The notes under the pieces are model-generated. The model did no database searches, was not told where the DNA came from, and worked only from the letters and a program-made list of their open reading frames with translations. Made by a program: the position numbers and the translations under genes. Below are positions 44,053 through 53,480 of a stretch of 64,000 nucleotides of DNA, one piece after another. How positions within the stretch are numbered: the stretch's first letter is position 1; the number at the start of each line of letters is the position of its first letter. The stretch comes from Bowmanella dokdonensis (GTDB lineage: Bacteria > Pseudomonadota > Gammaproteobacteria > Enterobacterales > Alteromonadaceae): NCBI RefSeq assembly GCF_017254865.1, contig NZ_JAFKCV010000005.1, positions 124,001 to 188,000 on the forward strand, given 5' to 3'.

Positions 44053-46011
44053 TCAGCCCCGCACCCGGAAGCGCCCCATCAGCACGTCCAGTTCACCGGA
44101 GAGCGTCAGCAATTCTGCAGAGCCGGCGGCCAGGTCATCGGCCGTGGTGGCGATACCGGCAGCCGAGTCGCTTACCCCGGTAATAGCGCGGTTGATACTG
44201 TCTGATGAACTGTGTTGTTCGCCAGCCGCCCCGGCAATCTGGGCAATACGATCTTTTATCTGACTGACCGAGTGCTGGATTTCGTCAAATGACTGATGGG
44301 CCTGCTCGGTCCGTTCGATAGCCTGCTGCGAGCGGGTTACACTGTCGCCCATCCGGGTGGAGACTTCCCTGGTCTGTTCGATCAGGTTGGTCAGTACATC
44401 GTTGATTTCCTCCGTGGACTCCCGCGATCGCTGGGCCAGGGTTCGCACTTCGTCCGCCACAACGGCAAAACCGCGGCCCTGTTCACCGGCCCGGGCCGCC
44501 TCTATTGCCGCATTTAACGCCAGCAGGTTGGTCTGCTCGGCGATGCCCCGTATGACCTCCAGGATCTGGGTGATATTGCCGCTTTCCCGCTCCAGTTGCT
44601 GTAAGGCCCCGGACGACTCGGCAAGCGACTGGCTAAGGGTGTTGACCTCCTGCACCGTGGTGCTGATGATTTCGTTGCCCTGGCGGCTGTGCTGCTCGGT
44701 TCTGTCCACTTCCTCCATGGTGCTGCGGCAGTCCTCTGCAACCTGCTGGGCCATATGCTCCAGCTTGCCTGTGATTTCGGCCACTCTGGCAATGGCGTCT
44801 TCCTGCTTGTGACTGGCGGATTTGATGTCCCCCACCTGTTGCTCCGAGCGGGACGCCGACTCGCTCAACCTGCCCGCACGGCCTTTGATATCCACCACCA
44901 GACTGTGAATGGAATCCAAAAAGCCATTGAACCACCTTGCCAGGTCGCCCACCTCGTCCTGGCCGCTGACATCCAGGCGCCGGGTCAGATCCCCTTCGCC
45001 CTGGGCGATGGCCTTCAGCCCGGCCGCCACCCGGTTGATGGGCTGGACGATACGGTTGGCCAGCCAGGCACCCAGCCCCACAAACAAGGCCACCATCAGC
45101 AGGGCCACCAGAATAATGGTGGAACTCATGCGATTCGCCGGTGCCATAATCTCCGCACGGTCAATAACTCCCACAAAGCGCCAGCCCAGGTCGTCGGAAT
45201 GATAGATGGTCACATCCCGCTCTGTGCCCTGGTGTTCTGCACTGAAGCTCTGCCCGTCCCGGGGGTCGGCCAGGCGCTCATACAAAGGGGACTTTATTTC
45301 CCTGATATTCTTAAAGTTATTCTCAGGGTTACGGGGGTCAGCCAATACAGTGCCCGACTCATCCATCAGGATCAGGTAACCGGTTTCACCCAGTCGCGTC
45401 GAGGACAGGATGTCGGTGAGCGTACTCAAGGTGACATCCAGCGACTGCACGCCGGCGATCTGGCCACTCTGGTCCTTGATAGTGGTGGCCGCCGATACCA
45501 TGGGTCCACCCGAAACCCCCTGATAGGCCTGCGTGATCACCTGCTCGCCCGGATTGGCCATGGCCGTTTGATACCAGGGCCGCTTACGGGGATCGTATCC
45601 GCCAAGCGGTTCGGCCGGATACTGGATAAAACCACCGTTTTTAGTGCCCATATACACAAACAGCAGTTCGTCATGGGACTGGCCGAACTGGGTGTACAGA
45701 TCGAAGATGGCGGCTTCGGCCGGCGAATCCTGGTGCGGGTCGATCATTTTCTCGCTGCCCAGATAGGTCTGGGTTGTGGGGGGGATCTGCCGCACGACAG
45801 GGTTGTTGGCCAGAAAGGCGGCATTGCTCTTGACCTGATCGAAAAACAACCTGAAGCCGTTCTCTACCTGCCGAATTTCCCCTTGGGCCCGTTCAATAAA
45901 CTGCTCGGACGAGCGGCTCTGGGTTTTGGAAATACTGATACCGGCAATCACCAGAATCGGCAGGATAACGGTAACGGAAAAGGACAGGATTAGCTTGGCT
46001 CGCATCTTCAT
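44053..46011 (-). CDS. Methyl-accepting chemotaxis protein with dCache sensor
   Basis: A 652-residue chemoreceptor. One N-terminal membrane helix, a periplasmic double-Cache domain (about 35-280; [25 protein letters not shown] and [23 protein letters not shown]-like segments), a second helix ([20 protein letters not shown]), a HAMP domain, and a signalling domain with the hairpin tip [25 protein letters not shown] read as [26 protein letters not shown] six bases before the ATG supports the start. The ligand is unknown; dCache receptors often bind amino acids. Confidence 0.95.
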   Translation of the reverse strand: MKMRAKLILSFSVTVILPILVIAGISISKTQSRSSEQFIERAQGEIRQVENGFRLFFDQVKSNAAFLANNPVVRQIPPTTQTYLGSEKMIDPHQDSPAEAAIFDLYTQFGQSHDELLFVYMGTKNGGFIQYPAEPLGGYDPRKRPWYQTAMANPGEQVITQAYQGVSGGPMVSAATTIKDQSGQIAGVQSLDVTLSTLTDILSSTRLGETGYLILMDESGTVLADPRNPENNFKNIREIKSPLYERLADPRDGQSFSAEHQGTERDVTIYHSDDLGWRFVGVIDRAEIMAPANRMSSTIILVALLMVALFVGLGAWLANRIVQPINRVAAGLKAIAQGEGDLTRRLDVSGQDEVGDLARWFNGFLDSIHSLVVDIKGRAGRLSESASRSEQQVGDIKSASHKQEDAIARVAEITGKLEHMAQQVAEDCRSTMEEVDRTEQHSRQGNEIISTTVQEVNTLSQSLAESSGALQQLERESGNITQILEVIRGIAEQTNLLALNAAIEAARAGEQGRGFAVVADEVRTLAQRSRESTEEINDVLTNLIEQTREVSTRMGDSVTRSQQAIERTEQAHQSFDEIQHSVSQIKDRIAQIAGAAGEQHSSSDSINRAITGVSDSAAGIATTADDLAAGSAELLTLSGELDVLMGRFRVRG

Positions 46012-46277
46012 TGACGCACCTCGGGTATCTGGTTTGATGGCCAGTATTCACTATTTGTTAAACCTATATTGTCGCGCCTTTGGGCCGATGACAATGAATT
46101 CGGTTAATTTCTGTCCGGACGAGTGACCGGCCGCCACGAGGGAAGAAGCGGGAGTACCGGATCCCCGACCACCGCATACGGCCAAAAGGGGTTCAGCGGC
46201 TTGGCACGACCTGCGGCCATACTCTTTGCTTCAGGCGGGGACTGGCAGGGGTTGAAGGGGAACAGCCCCAGCGGCTG

Positions 46278-46526
46278 TCAGCCTTTCTCCACCAGCTCGT
46301 TGATCAGGGCATCCATGGCCTCATCATCTATATCCATCTCCTGTTCCACCTGGCTGTGCTGCTGGCGCAGTTGAATCCGCATCAGCTCCAGTTTGATCTT
46401 GCGCTCTTCCAGGCAACGCAACGCGTCCCGCACTACCTCACTGGCTGAGCCGTATCGCCCGGTGGCAATTTCGCCGCGGATAAAGCTTTCCCAATGTTCG
46501 CCCAGACTCAGACTGGTGGTGGCCAT
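46278..46526 (-). CDS. ParD-like antitoxin without an adjacent ParE
   Basis: An 82-residue ribbon-helix-helix protein: TSLSLGEHWESFIRGEIATGRYGSASEVVRDALRCLEERK is the CopG/ParD DNA-binding part, and the C-terminal tail with acidic residues would bind a toxin. No ParE/RelE-type frame follows on the minus strand between 46277 and the chemoreceptor start at 46011, so the antitoxin appears orphaned. A ten-base palindrome CGCTATAGCG (46567-46576) lies 40 bases upstream and may be its operator. Confidence 0.8.
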   Translation of the reverse strand: MATTSLSLGEHWESFIRGEIATGRYGSASEVVRDALRCLEERKIKLELMRIQLRQQHSQVEQEMDIDDEAMDALINELVEKG

Positions 46527-46630
46527 AACAACTACTCACAAAAGCCAATTATGAATAACATCAAAGCGCTATAGCGGCGATATGTCAAATATACTCACCA
46601 GCCCCGCTGTTTGGACCCGGCCTGGCGGGT

Positions 46631-47200
46631 TCAGGAGGGCTCCACCAGGTGGGCAATCAGTACGTACCGCTCGCTGGCCTGGCCGGCCAGGCCGTCAAAG
46701 GGATAACAGGTGATCAACAGCAGACGTGTATCACCGGTCGGGGCAAGCACCTGGCTGTCACCCGCGCTGACCACCCGCCCTTCGCTGATGGCAAAGTGCT
46801 GAAGGCCAAGGCGGGAATGCAGGGTCACCCTATCCCCGGCCTGCACCTGCTCCAGCAGGGCAAAATGGGTGTCGCGATGGCCGGCAATGGCGATGGTGCC
46901 TCTGTGGCCGGGTTCACTGGTGCCGTCCACATGCCCGGGAGCGAAGGCCAACACCCGGCCTGACGCCCCTTGCAGCACATACAGGCTCTGCCCCTTTATC
47001 TCCAGTCTGGCCACCGGCCAGGTGTCGGCCCAGCGCCAGGGCCTGACCGGCTCGCCGGTCTGCAGCATCTGCTGCCAGGCATCGGCAATCAGGTACTGGG
47101 CCAGTCGAGCCTTGGCCCAGATATAGCCGGCGCTGGCAACCTGCCAACTGGCCAGCGCCAGCAACCCCAGCAGCACAAAGCCTGACCACCCCCTAGTCAT
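46631..47200 (-). CDS. Class GN sortase
   Basis: A 189-residue membrane transpeptidase of the marine proteobacterial sortase group. An N-terminal membrane anchor (FVLLGLLALASWQVASAGYI) precedes the sortase beta-barrel. The catalytic triad is visible: His in IAGHRDTHFALL, Cys in LLLITCYPFDGL and Arg in ASERYVLIAHL. Its start overlaps the VIT/VWA target gene end by eight bases, the fixed dedicated pairing seen for this family, so one enzyme processes one substrate. Confidence 0.93.
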   Translation of the reverse strand: MTRGWSGFVLLGLLALASWQVASAGYIWAKARLAQYLIADAWQQMLQTGEPVRPWRWADTWPVARLEIKGQSLYVLQGASGRVLAFAPGHVDGTSEPGHRGTIAIAGHRDTHFALLEQVQAGDRVTLHSRLGLQHFAISEGRVVSAGDSQVLAPTGDTRLLLITCYPFDGLAGQASERYVLIAHLVEPS

Positions 47201-49259
47201 AGCGCAACATCCAGAATGGCAGGCACATGGCCAGCAGCAACAGTGCGATCAGCAGATGCTGACGCAGGGAGGTGGCCCCCACAGGTAAACCGCCGAACAC
47301 TCTTTGCGTGTCCAGCCCCTGGGGAACGGCATTGGGCACAGCCCTGTCGGCAGCCGGCTCCCTGGCCGGCCGGGACGGGGTGACATCGAGTGCCACCAGC
47401 GAGGTAAATTCGCTGACGATCTGGTGTCTCATGGCTACCCGTTCAATCTGCCGGTTGTAATACTCAGGGTTGTCGCCCTGCCGGCGTTCGCGACTCAGTT
47501 GGGCAATTTTGTGCCGGGCCCACAACTTGTCCAGGCCGCTGGCTTCAGCCTGCGGTTCAAGGGGCAGGCTGACCGCCCATGGCAAGCCGTCGTATACACC
47601 GCCCAGCTTGACCTGGCCGCTTCCGGCCTGCTGGCGAAAACTCACCATTACCGGCTCCCCCAAGTACAGATCCGGCAACACGGAAGGGTAAGACTCCACC
47701 TTACCGCCAAACTGGGCAAACACCTCCGTCAGAGCCGGATAACGCAGTTTGTCCAGCAATTGCTGCATACTGCCCTGTACCTGCCCGAGATCGCCGATAA
47801 AGGTAAAGGTACCGCGGCCGGCTTCGGCTGCCTCGGTCATAAAGTAGCTGTTGGGCGCTGCACCTATCCCCACCGTGAACAACCGGCTCTGCCCCAGATG
47901 CCGCCGGATATAGGTCATCAGGGCTTCTTCATTGCCCACCGCCCCGTCGGTAATAAACACCACCTGGCGCAACAGGCCGGTCTGACGCCTGTCATCCAGG
48001 GCCAGCGCCAGGGCAGCGGCCATTTCGGTACCACCTTCTGCGTCCAGACCGTCGATAAAGTCGAGCGCCTCGGCCACGCTGTCGGCATTGACCCCCTGGG
48101 GCTCGCGCCACAGGGCCCTGGCCTGGGAACTAAACTCAATCAGATTGAAGTAATCCAGCGGGCTCAAATCCCGTATACCCATGGCCAGCGCCGCTTTGGC
48201 CTGGAGGATGGACGCAGAGGCCATGGACCCGGAGGTGTCCAGCACAAACACCACTTCACGGGCCTGCACCTGGGGTTGCTCCGAGCTCGGCGGCATCAGC
48301 ATCAACAGGCCGTATTGCTCATTGCCCTGCACCTGACTGAACAGGGCCGCGGTGGGTCGGCTGTCTGCCCGGGGACGCCAGTTCAGCACAAAGTCCCGGT
48401 TGGCCGCCTCTGTTTCTTGTAAGCGAACCTGGTAGTGGTGATCGGCCTGCTCGGCGATCTGTACCCTGTGGTAAGGACTGACAATGCCTTCCAGCGGCAT
48501 GCCGGCCAGAATTTCCACCTTCAGGGCAACGGCGCCGGGCGGAGCATCGGGATGTTTCAGCGGCGGTGAGATCAGGCTGGCATCCGGCACCTGATCCCTG
48601 TCCTGCGCCCAGCCCAGGCTGTTGAACTGCACCTTAAGCGGTTGGCCGGGCATATAGCGGGGCGTAAGGGTCATGGGAAAACGCAGGCTGAACTGTCCGC
48701 CCTGGTATGGCACGATTTGCTGATATTCCAGCTCGATCCTGAGGGTTTCGCCTGGGCCGATATTGGCCACCTGGTTGGTAAACAGGTTAGGGCGCTGCTG
48801 GCTGACCAGGCTGGCTTTTTTACCCTCCCGTTTGGCCTGTTGATAGAGGGCGCGGGCTGTGTCCCTGGGCTGGATTTGCCCCTCGATAACCCGCTCCCCC
48901 ACTACCAGCCGCAGACTGTCTACCGCGGTCTGTTCAGGCAGGGGAAAAAGATAAGTGCCGTTCACCCACTGGTCCGATGGATTGGTAAAGCGCTGCTCGA
49001 CCCGCACCCGCGCCACCAGTCCGGTAACCTGCATATGCACACGGGTGGCCACCGCCGGACTCAGCTTTAAGCCCTGCCACGCGGGACTGGCCAGGGCCAG
49101 ACTGCCCTGCCGGACATGAGAAAGATCATCCAGGGGAAGAAGCTCCTCCTCAGCCTGTTGTGCCTGGGCAAACAGCGCCCCCAGGCAAAGCAGTAACGGA
49201 GCCAGATGAAGCCAGCGGAAAACCGCCGGCCGAACAGCGTATGAGAGTAAAGGAGCCAT
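47193..49259 (-). CDS. Marine proteobacterial sortase target protein (VIT and VWA domains)
   Basis: A 688-residue exported protein. Signal peptide (FRWLHLAPLLLCLGALFAQA), VIT domain (about 60-190; TGLVARVRVEQRFTNPSDQW), and a VWA domain with the metal site VFVLDTSGSMASAS, then a C-terminal sorting region: GLPVGATSLRQ, a hydrophobic stretch (LLIALLLLAMCLPFWML) and the short charged tail RYD. This is the substrate of the overlapping downstream sortase. Function is probably cell-surface adhesion or assembly, by analogy with inter-alpha-trypsin inhibitor heavy chains; this is inference. Confidence 0.92.
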   Translation of the reverse strand: MAPLLSYAVRPAVFRWLHLAPLLLCLGALFAQAQQAEEELLPLDDLSHVRQGSLALASPAWQGLKLSPAVATRVHMQVTGLVARVRVEQRFTNPSDQWVNGTYLFPLPEQTAVDSLRLVVGERVIEGQIQPRDTARALYQQAKREGKKASLVSQQRPNLFTNQVANIGPGETLRIELEYQQIVPYQGGQFSLRFPMTLTPRYMPGQPLKVQFNSLGWAQDRDQVPDASLISPPLKHPDAPPGAVALKVEILAGMPLEGIVSPYHRVQIAEQADHHYQVRLQETEAANRDFVLNWRPRADSRPTAALFSQVQGNEQYGLLMLMPPSSEQPQVQAREVVFVLDTSGSMASASILQAKAALAMGIRDLSPLDYFNLIEFSSQARALWREPQGVNADSVAEALDFIDGLDAEGGTEMAAALALALDDRRQTGLLRQVVFITDGAVGNEEALMTYIRRHLGQSRLFTVGIGAAPNSYFMTEAAEAGRGTFTFIGDLGQVQGSMQQLLDKLRYPALTEVFAQFGGKVESYPSVLPDLYLGEPVMVSFRQQAGSGQVKLGGVYDGLPWAVSLPLEPQAEASGLDKLWARHKIAQLSRERRQGDNPEYYNRQIERVAMRHQIVSEFTSLVALDVTPSRPAREPAADRAVPNAVPQGLDTQRVFGGLPVGATSLRQHLLIALLLLAMCLPFWMLRYD

Positions 49260-49486
49260 GCCGGGTTATCCTGAAAGTGGAATACCCTAATTAACCCTCA
49301 GACAACTGGCAGAAGCCTGGACAGAATCGGGCAATCCGCTGACATTTTATGGCGAAAATATGGCAACACGGGAAGAAGAGAAACGTCGTGCTGAACCTGT
49401 TTCAGCATCCCTTACCCACATGCACCGCCTTCAAGAGATCCTGGAAACAAGTTCATGATGACGATAGACGATAGCCCAGGCCTGGC

Positions 49487-50728
49487 TTACAGGGAGGGGC
49501 CCTGCCCGTGCAAGTGCGTACACACGCCCCTGCCGGCCAGGCGGCCGGTGGCGAAACAGGCTGTCAGCAGGTAGCCGCCGGTGGGGGCCTCCCAGTCGAG
49601 CATTTCGCCGGCGCAGAAAAAACCGGGCAGTTGGGTCAGCATTAAATTCTGGTCTAGGGCACTTTGACACACGCCGCCGGCACTGGAGATGGCTTCCTCA
49701 ATGGGCCGGGTGCGCTCAAGCCTTATTGGCAGGGCCTTAAGATGCTTTGCCAACTTTTCCTGGCTCAGGGTTTGCGGGCGCTCAAGGCATTCATATACCA
49801 GCGCCGCCTTAACGCCGCCAAGACCGGCTGTGCGCTTCAGGTATTTGCCGAAGGACTCCTTGGCCCGCTTGCTTCCCAGCCGGTCGGTCAGTTGTGCCAG
49901 GCTCAGATCCGGCAGCAGGTCCAGGCTCAGCTCAGCATGACCCTTTTGGTCAATCTGCTCACGCAGGGCTTTGGACAGGGCATAGACCAGGCTGCCTTCC
50001 AGGCCTGATTGGGTGATCACGCACTCACCGCGCCGCTCAAGCTTGTAACCGTCACCGGTTTGCACGCTCATCACCACATTTTTCAGCGGCTGTCCGGCAA
50101 AGCGCTCTTTAAGATGCTCACTCCAGGTGCAGTCAAACCCACAGTTGGCACTTCGCAGTGGCAGCACCTTAACACCGGCTTCCTCCAGCCAGCGCTGCCA
50201 ACTGCCATCCGAGCCCAATTGCGGCCAGCTGCCGCCTCCCAGGGCCAGCACTACGGCATCGGCCTGCACATCAACTGTCTCGCCCTGATGCTCAAAGCGC
50301 AGCGTCCTATCCGCCATATCCATCAACTTGTGGCGCATATGAAATTCTACGCCTGACTCACGCAAGCGCTTCAGCCAGTGGCGCACCAGCGGCGCGGCCT
50401 TCATCTGTTCGGTAAATACGCGCCCGGAACTGCCGACAAAGGTACTGATCCCCAGCCCCTGACACCATTCCCGCAGGGCATCGGCGTTAAACTCATGCAG
50501 GGCGGGCGCCAGCCAGTCGGCTTTGTCATAGTAACGTTGGATAAACTCAGCAAAGGGCTCAGCATGGCTGATATTCAGGCCACTGGTACCGGCCAGCAGC
50601 ACTTTACGACAGGCGCTGGGCTTGGCGTCATATACGGCCACCCGATGACCGGCGGCGCGGATCACCTCGGCGGCCATCAGCCCGGCTGGCCCGGCGCCCA
50701 CCACCACAACTGTTTTTACTGGCTTCAA
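49487..50728 (-). CDS. BaiN/HI0933-like flavoprotein (NAD(P)/FAD-dependent oxidoreductase)
   Basis: A 413-residue flavoprotein with an N-terminal FAD-binding Rossmann motif VVVVGAGPAGLMAAEVIR, the family segment KVLLAGTSGLNISHAEP (in place of the GGGRCN of close relatives), ADAVVLALGGGSWPQLGSDGSW and the C-terminal FFCAGEMLDWEAPTGGYLL. It resembles the TIGR03862 subgroup. The natural substrate is not known. It is a single gene that marks the left edge of the accessory region. Confidence 0.9.
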   Translation of the reverse strand: MKPVKTVVVVGAGPAGLMAAEVIRAAGHRVAVYDAKPSACRKVLLAGTSGLNISHAEPFAEFIQRYYDKADWLAPALHEFNADALREWCQGLGISTFVGSSGRVFTEQMKAAPLVRHWLKRLRESGVEFHMRHKLMDMADRTLRFEHQGETVDVQADAVVLALGGGSWPQLGSDGSWQRWLEEAGVKVLPLRSANCGFDCTWSEHLKERFAGQPLKNVVMSVQTGDGYKLERRGECVITQSGLEGSLVYALSKALREQIDQKGHAELSLDLLPDLSLAQLTDRLGSKRAKESFGKYLKRTAGLGGVKAALVYECLERPQTLSQEKLAKHLKALPIRLERTRPIEEAISSAGGVCQSALDQNLMLTQLPGFFCAGEMLDWEAPTGGYLLTACFATGRLAGRGVCTHLHGQGPSL

Positions 50729-50914
50729 TCCCGGCCTCTTTCAATATACATATTGATAATCAGGGGATTATCGCATCCACAAACCACACTGTCACAATAC
50801 GCAAAACTGAATCAGCACACTTATTTCATCGTAGGTTTATTCAATAACACAGCTGTTTGATTGGCTGATATCGAAGGGATAGACTTCGCAAAGAGACAAA
50901 AAAAGAGAGCCTTA

Positions 50915-51337
50915 ATGAACCCCCTGGATAGTCGCTGGATACAACGGCTGCAGAACTTCAAAAAGGCCTTTGCCAATCTCAAAAGTGCAGTAGCGCTTAC
51001 AGAGCAAAGGGCGCTATCGGATCTGGAAAAGCAGGGGTTGATCCACGCTTTTAAGTTTACCTATGAACTGGCCTGGAACACCGTCAAAGATTTTTATCAG
51101 TTTCAGGGAGAAGAAGGCTTACAAGGCAGTCGTGATGCGTTCAGAACAGCCTTCCAACTGGGACTGGTACAGGACTGAGACCTCTGGATGCAAATGATCA
51201 AGAGTCGTCAGCTCACCTCTAATGCCTACAATCCGGAAGTGGCTGAAGCTATTTACAACAGCATTTGTGAGCAGTATTTTCCGGCCCTGAAACAGTTGGT
51301 TGAGAGTCTGGACAAGTTAGCGTGGACGAATAGTTGA
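50915..51337 (+). pseudogene. hepT-like HEPN toxin gene broken by an in-frame stop
   Basis: The frame encodes a HI0074/HepT-type HEPN protein (nucleotidyltransferase substrate-binding). The intact part reads NPLDSRWIQRLQNFKKAFANL through TAFQLGLVQD, then TGA at 51176-51178, and the same frame continues with DLWMQMIKSRQLTSNAYN and ends at TGA 51335-51337, where it overlaps mntA as TGATG. Family members have glycine at the stop position (typically EDGEVW), so GGA to TGA is likely. The HEPN active motif, R-x4-H-x-Y in the family, reads R-QLTS-N-A-Y here, so the catalytic histidine is also lost. The start at 50915 is preferred over TTG 50861. Confidence 0.85.
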
Positions 51338-51633
51338 TGGAGTTCGGCTTATCCGGGGAAGTCATTGACAAGATTCGCTCTGTGTTTTCCCGCCATGCTG
51401 ACATCGAATCTGCCATTGTGTATGGCTCCCGCGCCATGGGTACCTACAGACCGGGGTCAGACCTGGATATCTGCTTACATGGCAACCTGAATGCCAAACA
51501 GTTACTGGCTCTTCACTGCGAGCTGGAAGAACTGGATTTACCCTATCAAATCGATCTTTCAATTTATTCCACCATTAATAATCCCGATCTGCGCCAGCAT
51601 ATAGACAGGGTCGGTAAGTCCCTCTATCCCTGA
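51337..51633 (+). CDS. mntA: MntA-like minimal nucleotidyltransferase antitoxin
   Basis: A 98-residue nucleotidyltransferase with the intact GS-x10-DxD motif (YGSRAMGTYRPGSDLDI) and a third acidic residue in YQIDLSIYS. In characterised HepT/MntA pairs this enzyme inactivates the HEPN toxin by adding AMP units to it. The ATG overlaps the stop of the hepT frame (TGATG). Because hepT carries a premature stop, this antitoxin now lacks a functional toxin and its translation can no longer be fully coupled. Confidence 0.88.
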   Translation: MEFGLSGEVIDKIRSVFSRHADIESAIVYGSRAMGTYRPGSDLDICLHGNLNAKQLLALHCELEELDLPYQIDLSIYSTINNPDLRQHIDRVGKSLYP

Positions 51634-51654
51634 GTATGGTGCCCTGGCTAAAAA

Positions 51655-51824
51655 AATCCTATAAGAGTAGGATTTAAAGCTCGTTGGTCGGATTTCTCCT
51701 ATAAAATCCTTCTAAACTAGGATTTTAATCGTTATCTTTCCTCTGCGCAATTATAATCCTAAATAAATAGGATTATTGACAATCACCCAAAGAATCACTA
51801 GTTTAATCCTAACAGAATAGGATT
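51655..51824. promoter_or_regulatory. Four HipB-type operators at exact 50-bp spacing
   Basis: Four inverted repeats of the form AATCCT-N8-AGGATT occur at 51655-51674, 51705-51724, 51755-51774 and 51805-51824. They contain the E. coli HipB consensus TATCC-N8-GGATA core in the variant AATCCT/AGGATT, and the start points are exactly 50 bp apart. The last ends 13 bases before the hipB ATG. HipB dimers bound at all four would autorepress hipBA, probably with DNA bending. Confidence 0.9.
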
Positions 51825-51837
51825 ATTAGCAGACATT

Positions 51838-52110
51838 ATGGCTAAACGTGTGGTTCCCGCAGAAAAACCAGATATGACCCGGGCAGTGGATATGGCGATG
51901 CTGGGTGCTTATATCCGTTACAAACGCTCGTTACTAGGGATCACCCTGGAAGATGCGGCCAGTCTCAGCGGCGTATCCAAACAGGCATACAGCAATGTGG
52001 AGACCGGCAAAGCTAATACGAGGGCCGACACCTTATTCAAGGCACTGGAAGCCCTGGGTATTCAATTGCAGATAGTGGATATTCCGGAGCAAACTGATGA
52101 CTGGGGCTGA
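51838..52110 (+). CDS. hipB: HipB antitoxin / repressor
   Basis: A 90-residue Xre-type HTH protein: LGAYIRYKRSLLGITLEDAASLSGVSKQAYSNVETGKANTR is the DNA-binding core (split motif: ITLEDAASLSGVSKQAYSNV), followed by TLFKALEALGIQLQIVDI and a short C-terminal tail ending in Trp-Gly, as in HipB proteins whose tail enters HipA. It neutralises HipA and represses the operon through the four operators upstream. The stop lies 14 bases inside hipA. Confidence 0.93.
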   Translation: MAKRVVPAEKPDMTRAVDMAMLGAYIRYKRSLLGITLEDAASLSGVSKQAYSNVETGKANTRADTLFKALEALGIQLQIVDIPEQTDDWG

Positions 52111-53416
52111 TAAGCACCCGACCCTGGAAGTGTATTTCCGCGACGAACCGGTCGCCGAACTGATCTTCAGCCAGCCCAGGGCATGCCAACTTCAGTATAC
52201 AACGCAGTGGCAGCAAACCGGCTATCCCCTGTCGCCCCACCTTCCCTTGTCAGGTGAGGCAGAAGCCAGTTCAGTGATCAACTTCCTGCGCAACTTGTTT
52301 CCTGAAGGATCGGCACTGGAGCTGCTGCTGGAAACGCAGCATCTGTCTAAGAGCAATCTGTACGGCATTCTGCGCACCATAGGCAGTGATCCGGCAGGCG
52401 CGCTGAGCTTTTTTAGCGGTCAACCTGACCAGGTCGCCACCGACCTTCGCGCCATCAGCGATGAAGAAGTGATTGCGAGGTTATCCAGCGCCAACCCGCA
52501 TCAGATTGCCACCTGGGATGGCAAATACCGATTGTCTGTCGCCGGGGTACAGAACAAGCTGAATGTCTATGTCGATGAGAGAAACCGGCTGTTTCTGGCA
52601 CAGGGACGCTATTCCAGCACCCATATACTTAAATTCGCCTCTGATGCCTGTCAAACAATCGTACTGAACGAATATTTCTGCATGCGCCTGGCCAAGGCCG
52701 TGGGTCTACCCGTGGCAGAAGTCAGTTTACGCCGGTTTGGTGAATACGATGCCCTGCTGGTAGAACGTTTTGACCGCAAGCGCCATCCCAATGGGGTGGA
52801 TAAGCGTCATATCATCGACGGCTGCCAAGCACTGGATATGCCACCCGAATATAAGTACGAGCACAATTTTGGTGGCGGCCGTGACGTACGCCATATTCGC
52901 GACGGGGCCTCGCTGGTAACACTGTTTTCATTCGCCAAACAGTGTGCCGTGCCAGCGCTGACGATTCAGCAAATGCTGGACTGGATGAGTTTCAACCTGC
53001 TTATCGGTAACAGCGACGCCCACGGCAAAAACATCAGTTTCTTAGTCAATCCTAACGGCATCACCCTGGCGCCATTTTACGATTTGGTATCAGTACTATT
53101 CGAAGCCCAGCATAACCCGTCACTGGATACTGAGCTCGCCATGGCCATAGGGGATAATTTCGATATCCATCGTATCACCGCATACGATCTGCTTAGCCTG
53201 GCACAGGCAACGCAGTTGGAAGCCAGTCTGCTGAAACGGCGTCTGGACAGAATGGCCAACCTGGTACGCAGCCAGACAGACCAATTGAAGCTGGAAAACC
53301 TCCAGCCCGGCCAGCAAGCTCTACTGCAACAACTGGGCAGCCTGATTCACCAGCGTACCGACAAGCTGCTCGCCGAGAGCCGCCAGTTTAAAGCGGTGGC
53401 TAGGGATGCATTCTGA
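52097..53416 (+). CDS. hipA: HipA serine/threonine kinase toxin
   Basis: A 439-residue HipA-type kinase; E. coli HipA phosphorylates glutamyl-tRNA synthetase and triggers persistence. Domains are HipA_N (about 10-110) and the HipA_C kinase core. The glycine-rich loop with the autophosphorylation serine is YRLSVAGVQNKLNV, the catalytic loop is LLIGNSDAHGKNISFL with the Asp and Asn, and the metal-binding Asp is in FYDLVSVLF. All key residues are present, so the toxin looks active. It overlaps hipB by 14 bases. Confidence 0.93.
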   Translation: MTGADKHPTLEVYFRDEPVAELIFSQPRACQLQYTTQWQQTGYPLSPHLPLSGEAEASSVINFLRNLFPEGSALELLLETQHLSKSNLYGILRTIGSDPAGALSFFSGQPDQVATDLRAISDEEVIARLSSANPHQIATWDGKYRLSVAGVQNKLNVYVDERNRLFLAQGRYSSTHILKFASDACQTIVLNEYFCMRLAKAVGLPVAEVSLRRFGEYDALLVERFDRKRHPNGVDKRHIIDGCQALDMPPEYKYEHNFGGGRDVRHIRDGASLVTLFSFAKQCAVPALTIQQMLDWMSFNLLIGNSDAHGKNISFLVNPNGITLAPFYDLVSVLFEAQHNPSLDTELAMAIGDNFDIHRITAYDLLSLAQATQLEASLLKRRLDRMANLVRSQTDQLKLENLQPGQQALLQQLGSLIHQRTDKLLAESRQFKAVARDAF

Positions 53417-53480
53417 CAAGGTATTTCCTCCCTCATTAAGCCGGCCAGTTTAGCGCTGTCAAACCGGCTTCAGCCGGGCA

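Noticed and set aside
46123-46374. 83-codon plus-strand frame overlapping the ParD gene
   Set aside because: It is antisense to the recognised ParD protein, with low-complexity composition and no motif.
51176-51178. Selenocysteine at the hepT TGA
   Set aside because: Family members have glycine here, a single base change explains the codon, and the active-site histidine is also lost, so pseudogene decay is simpler.
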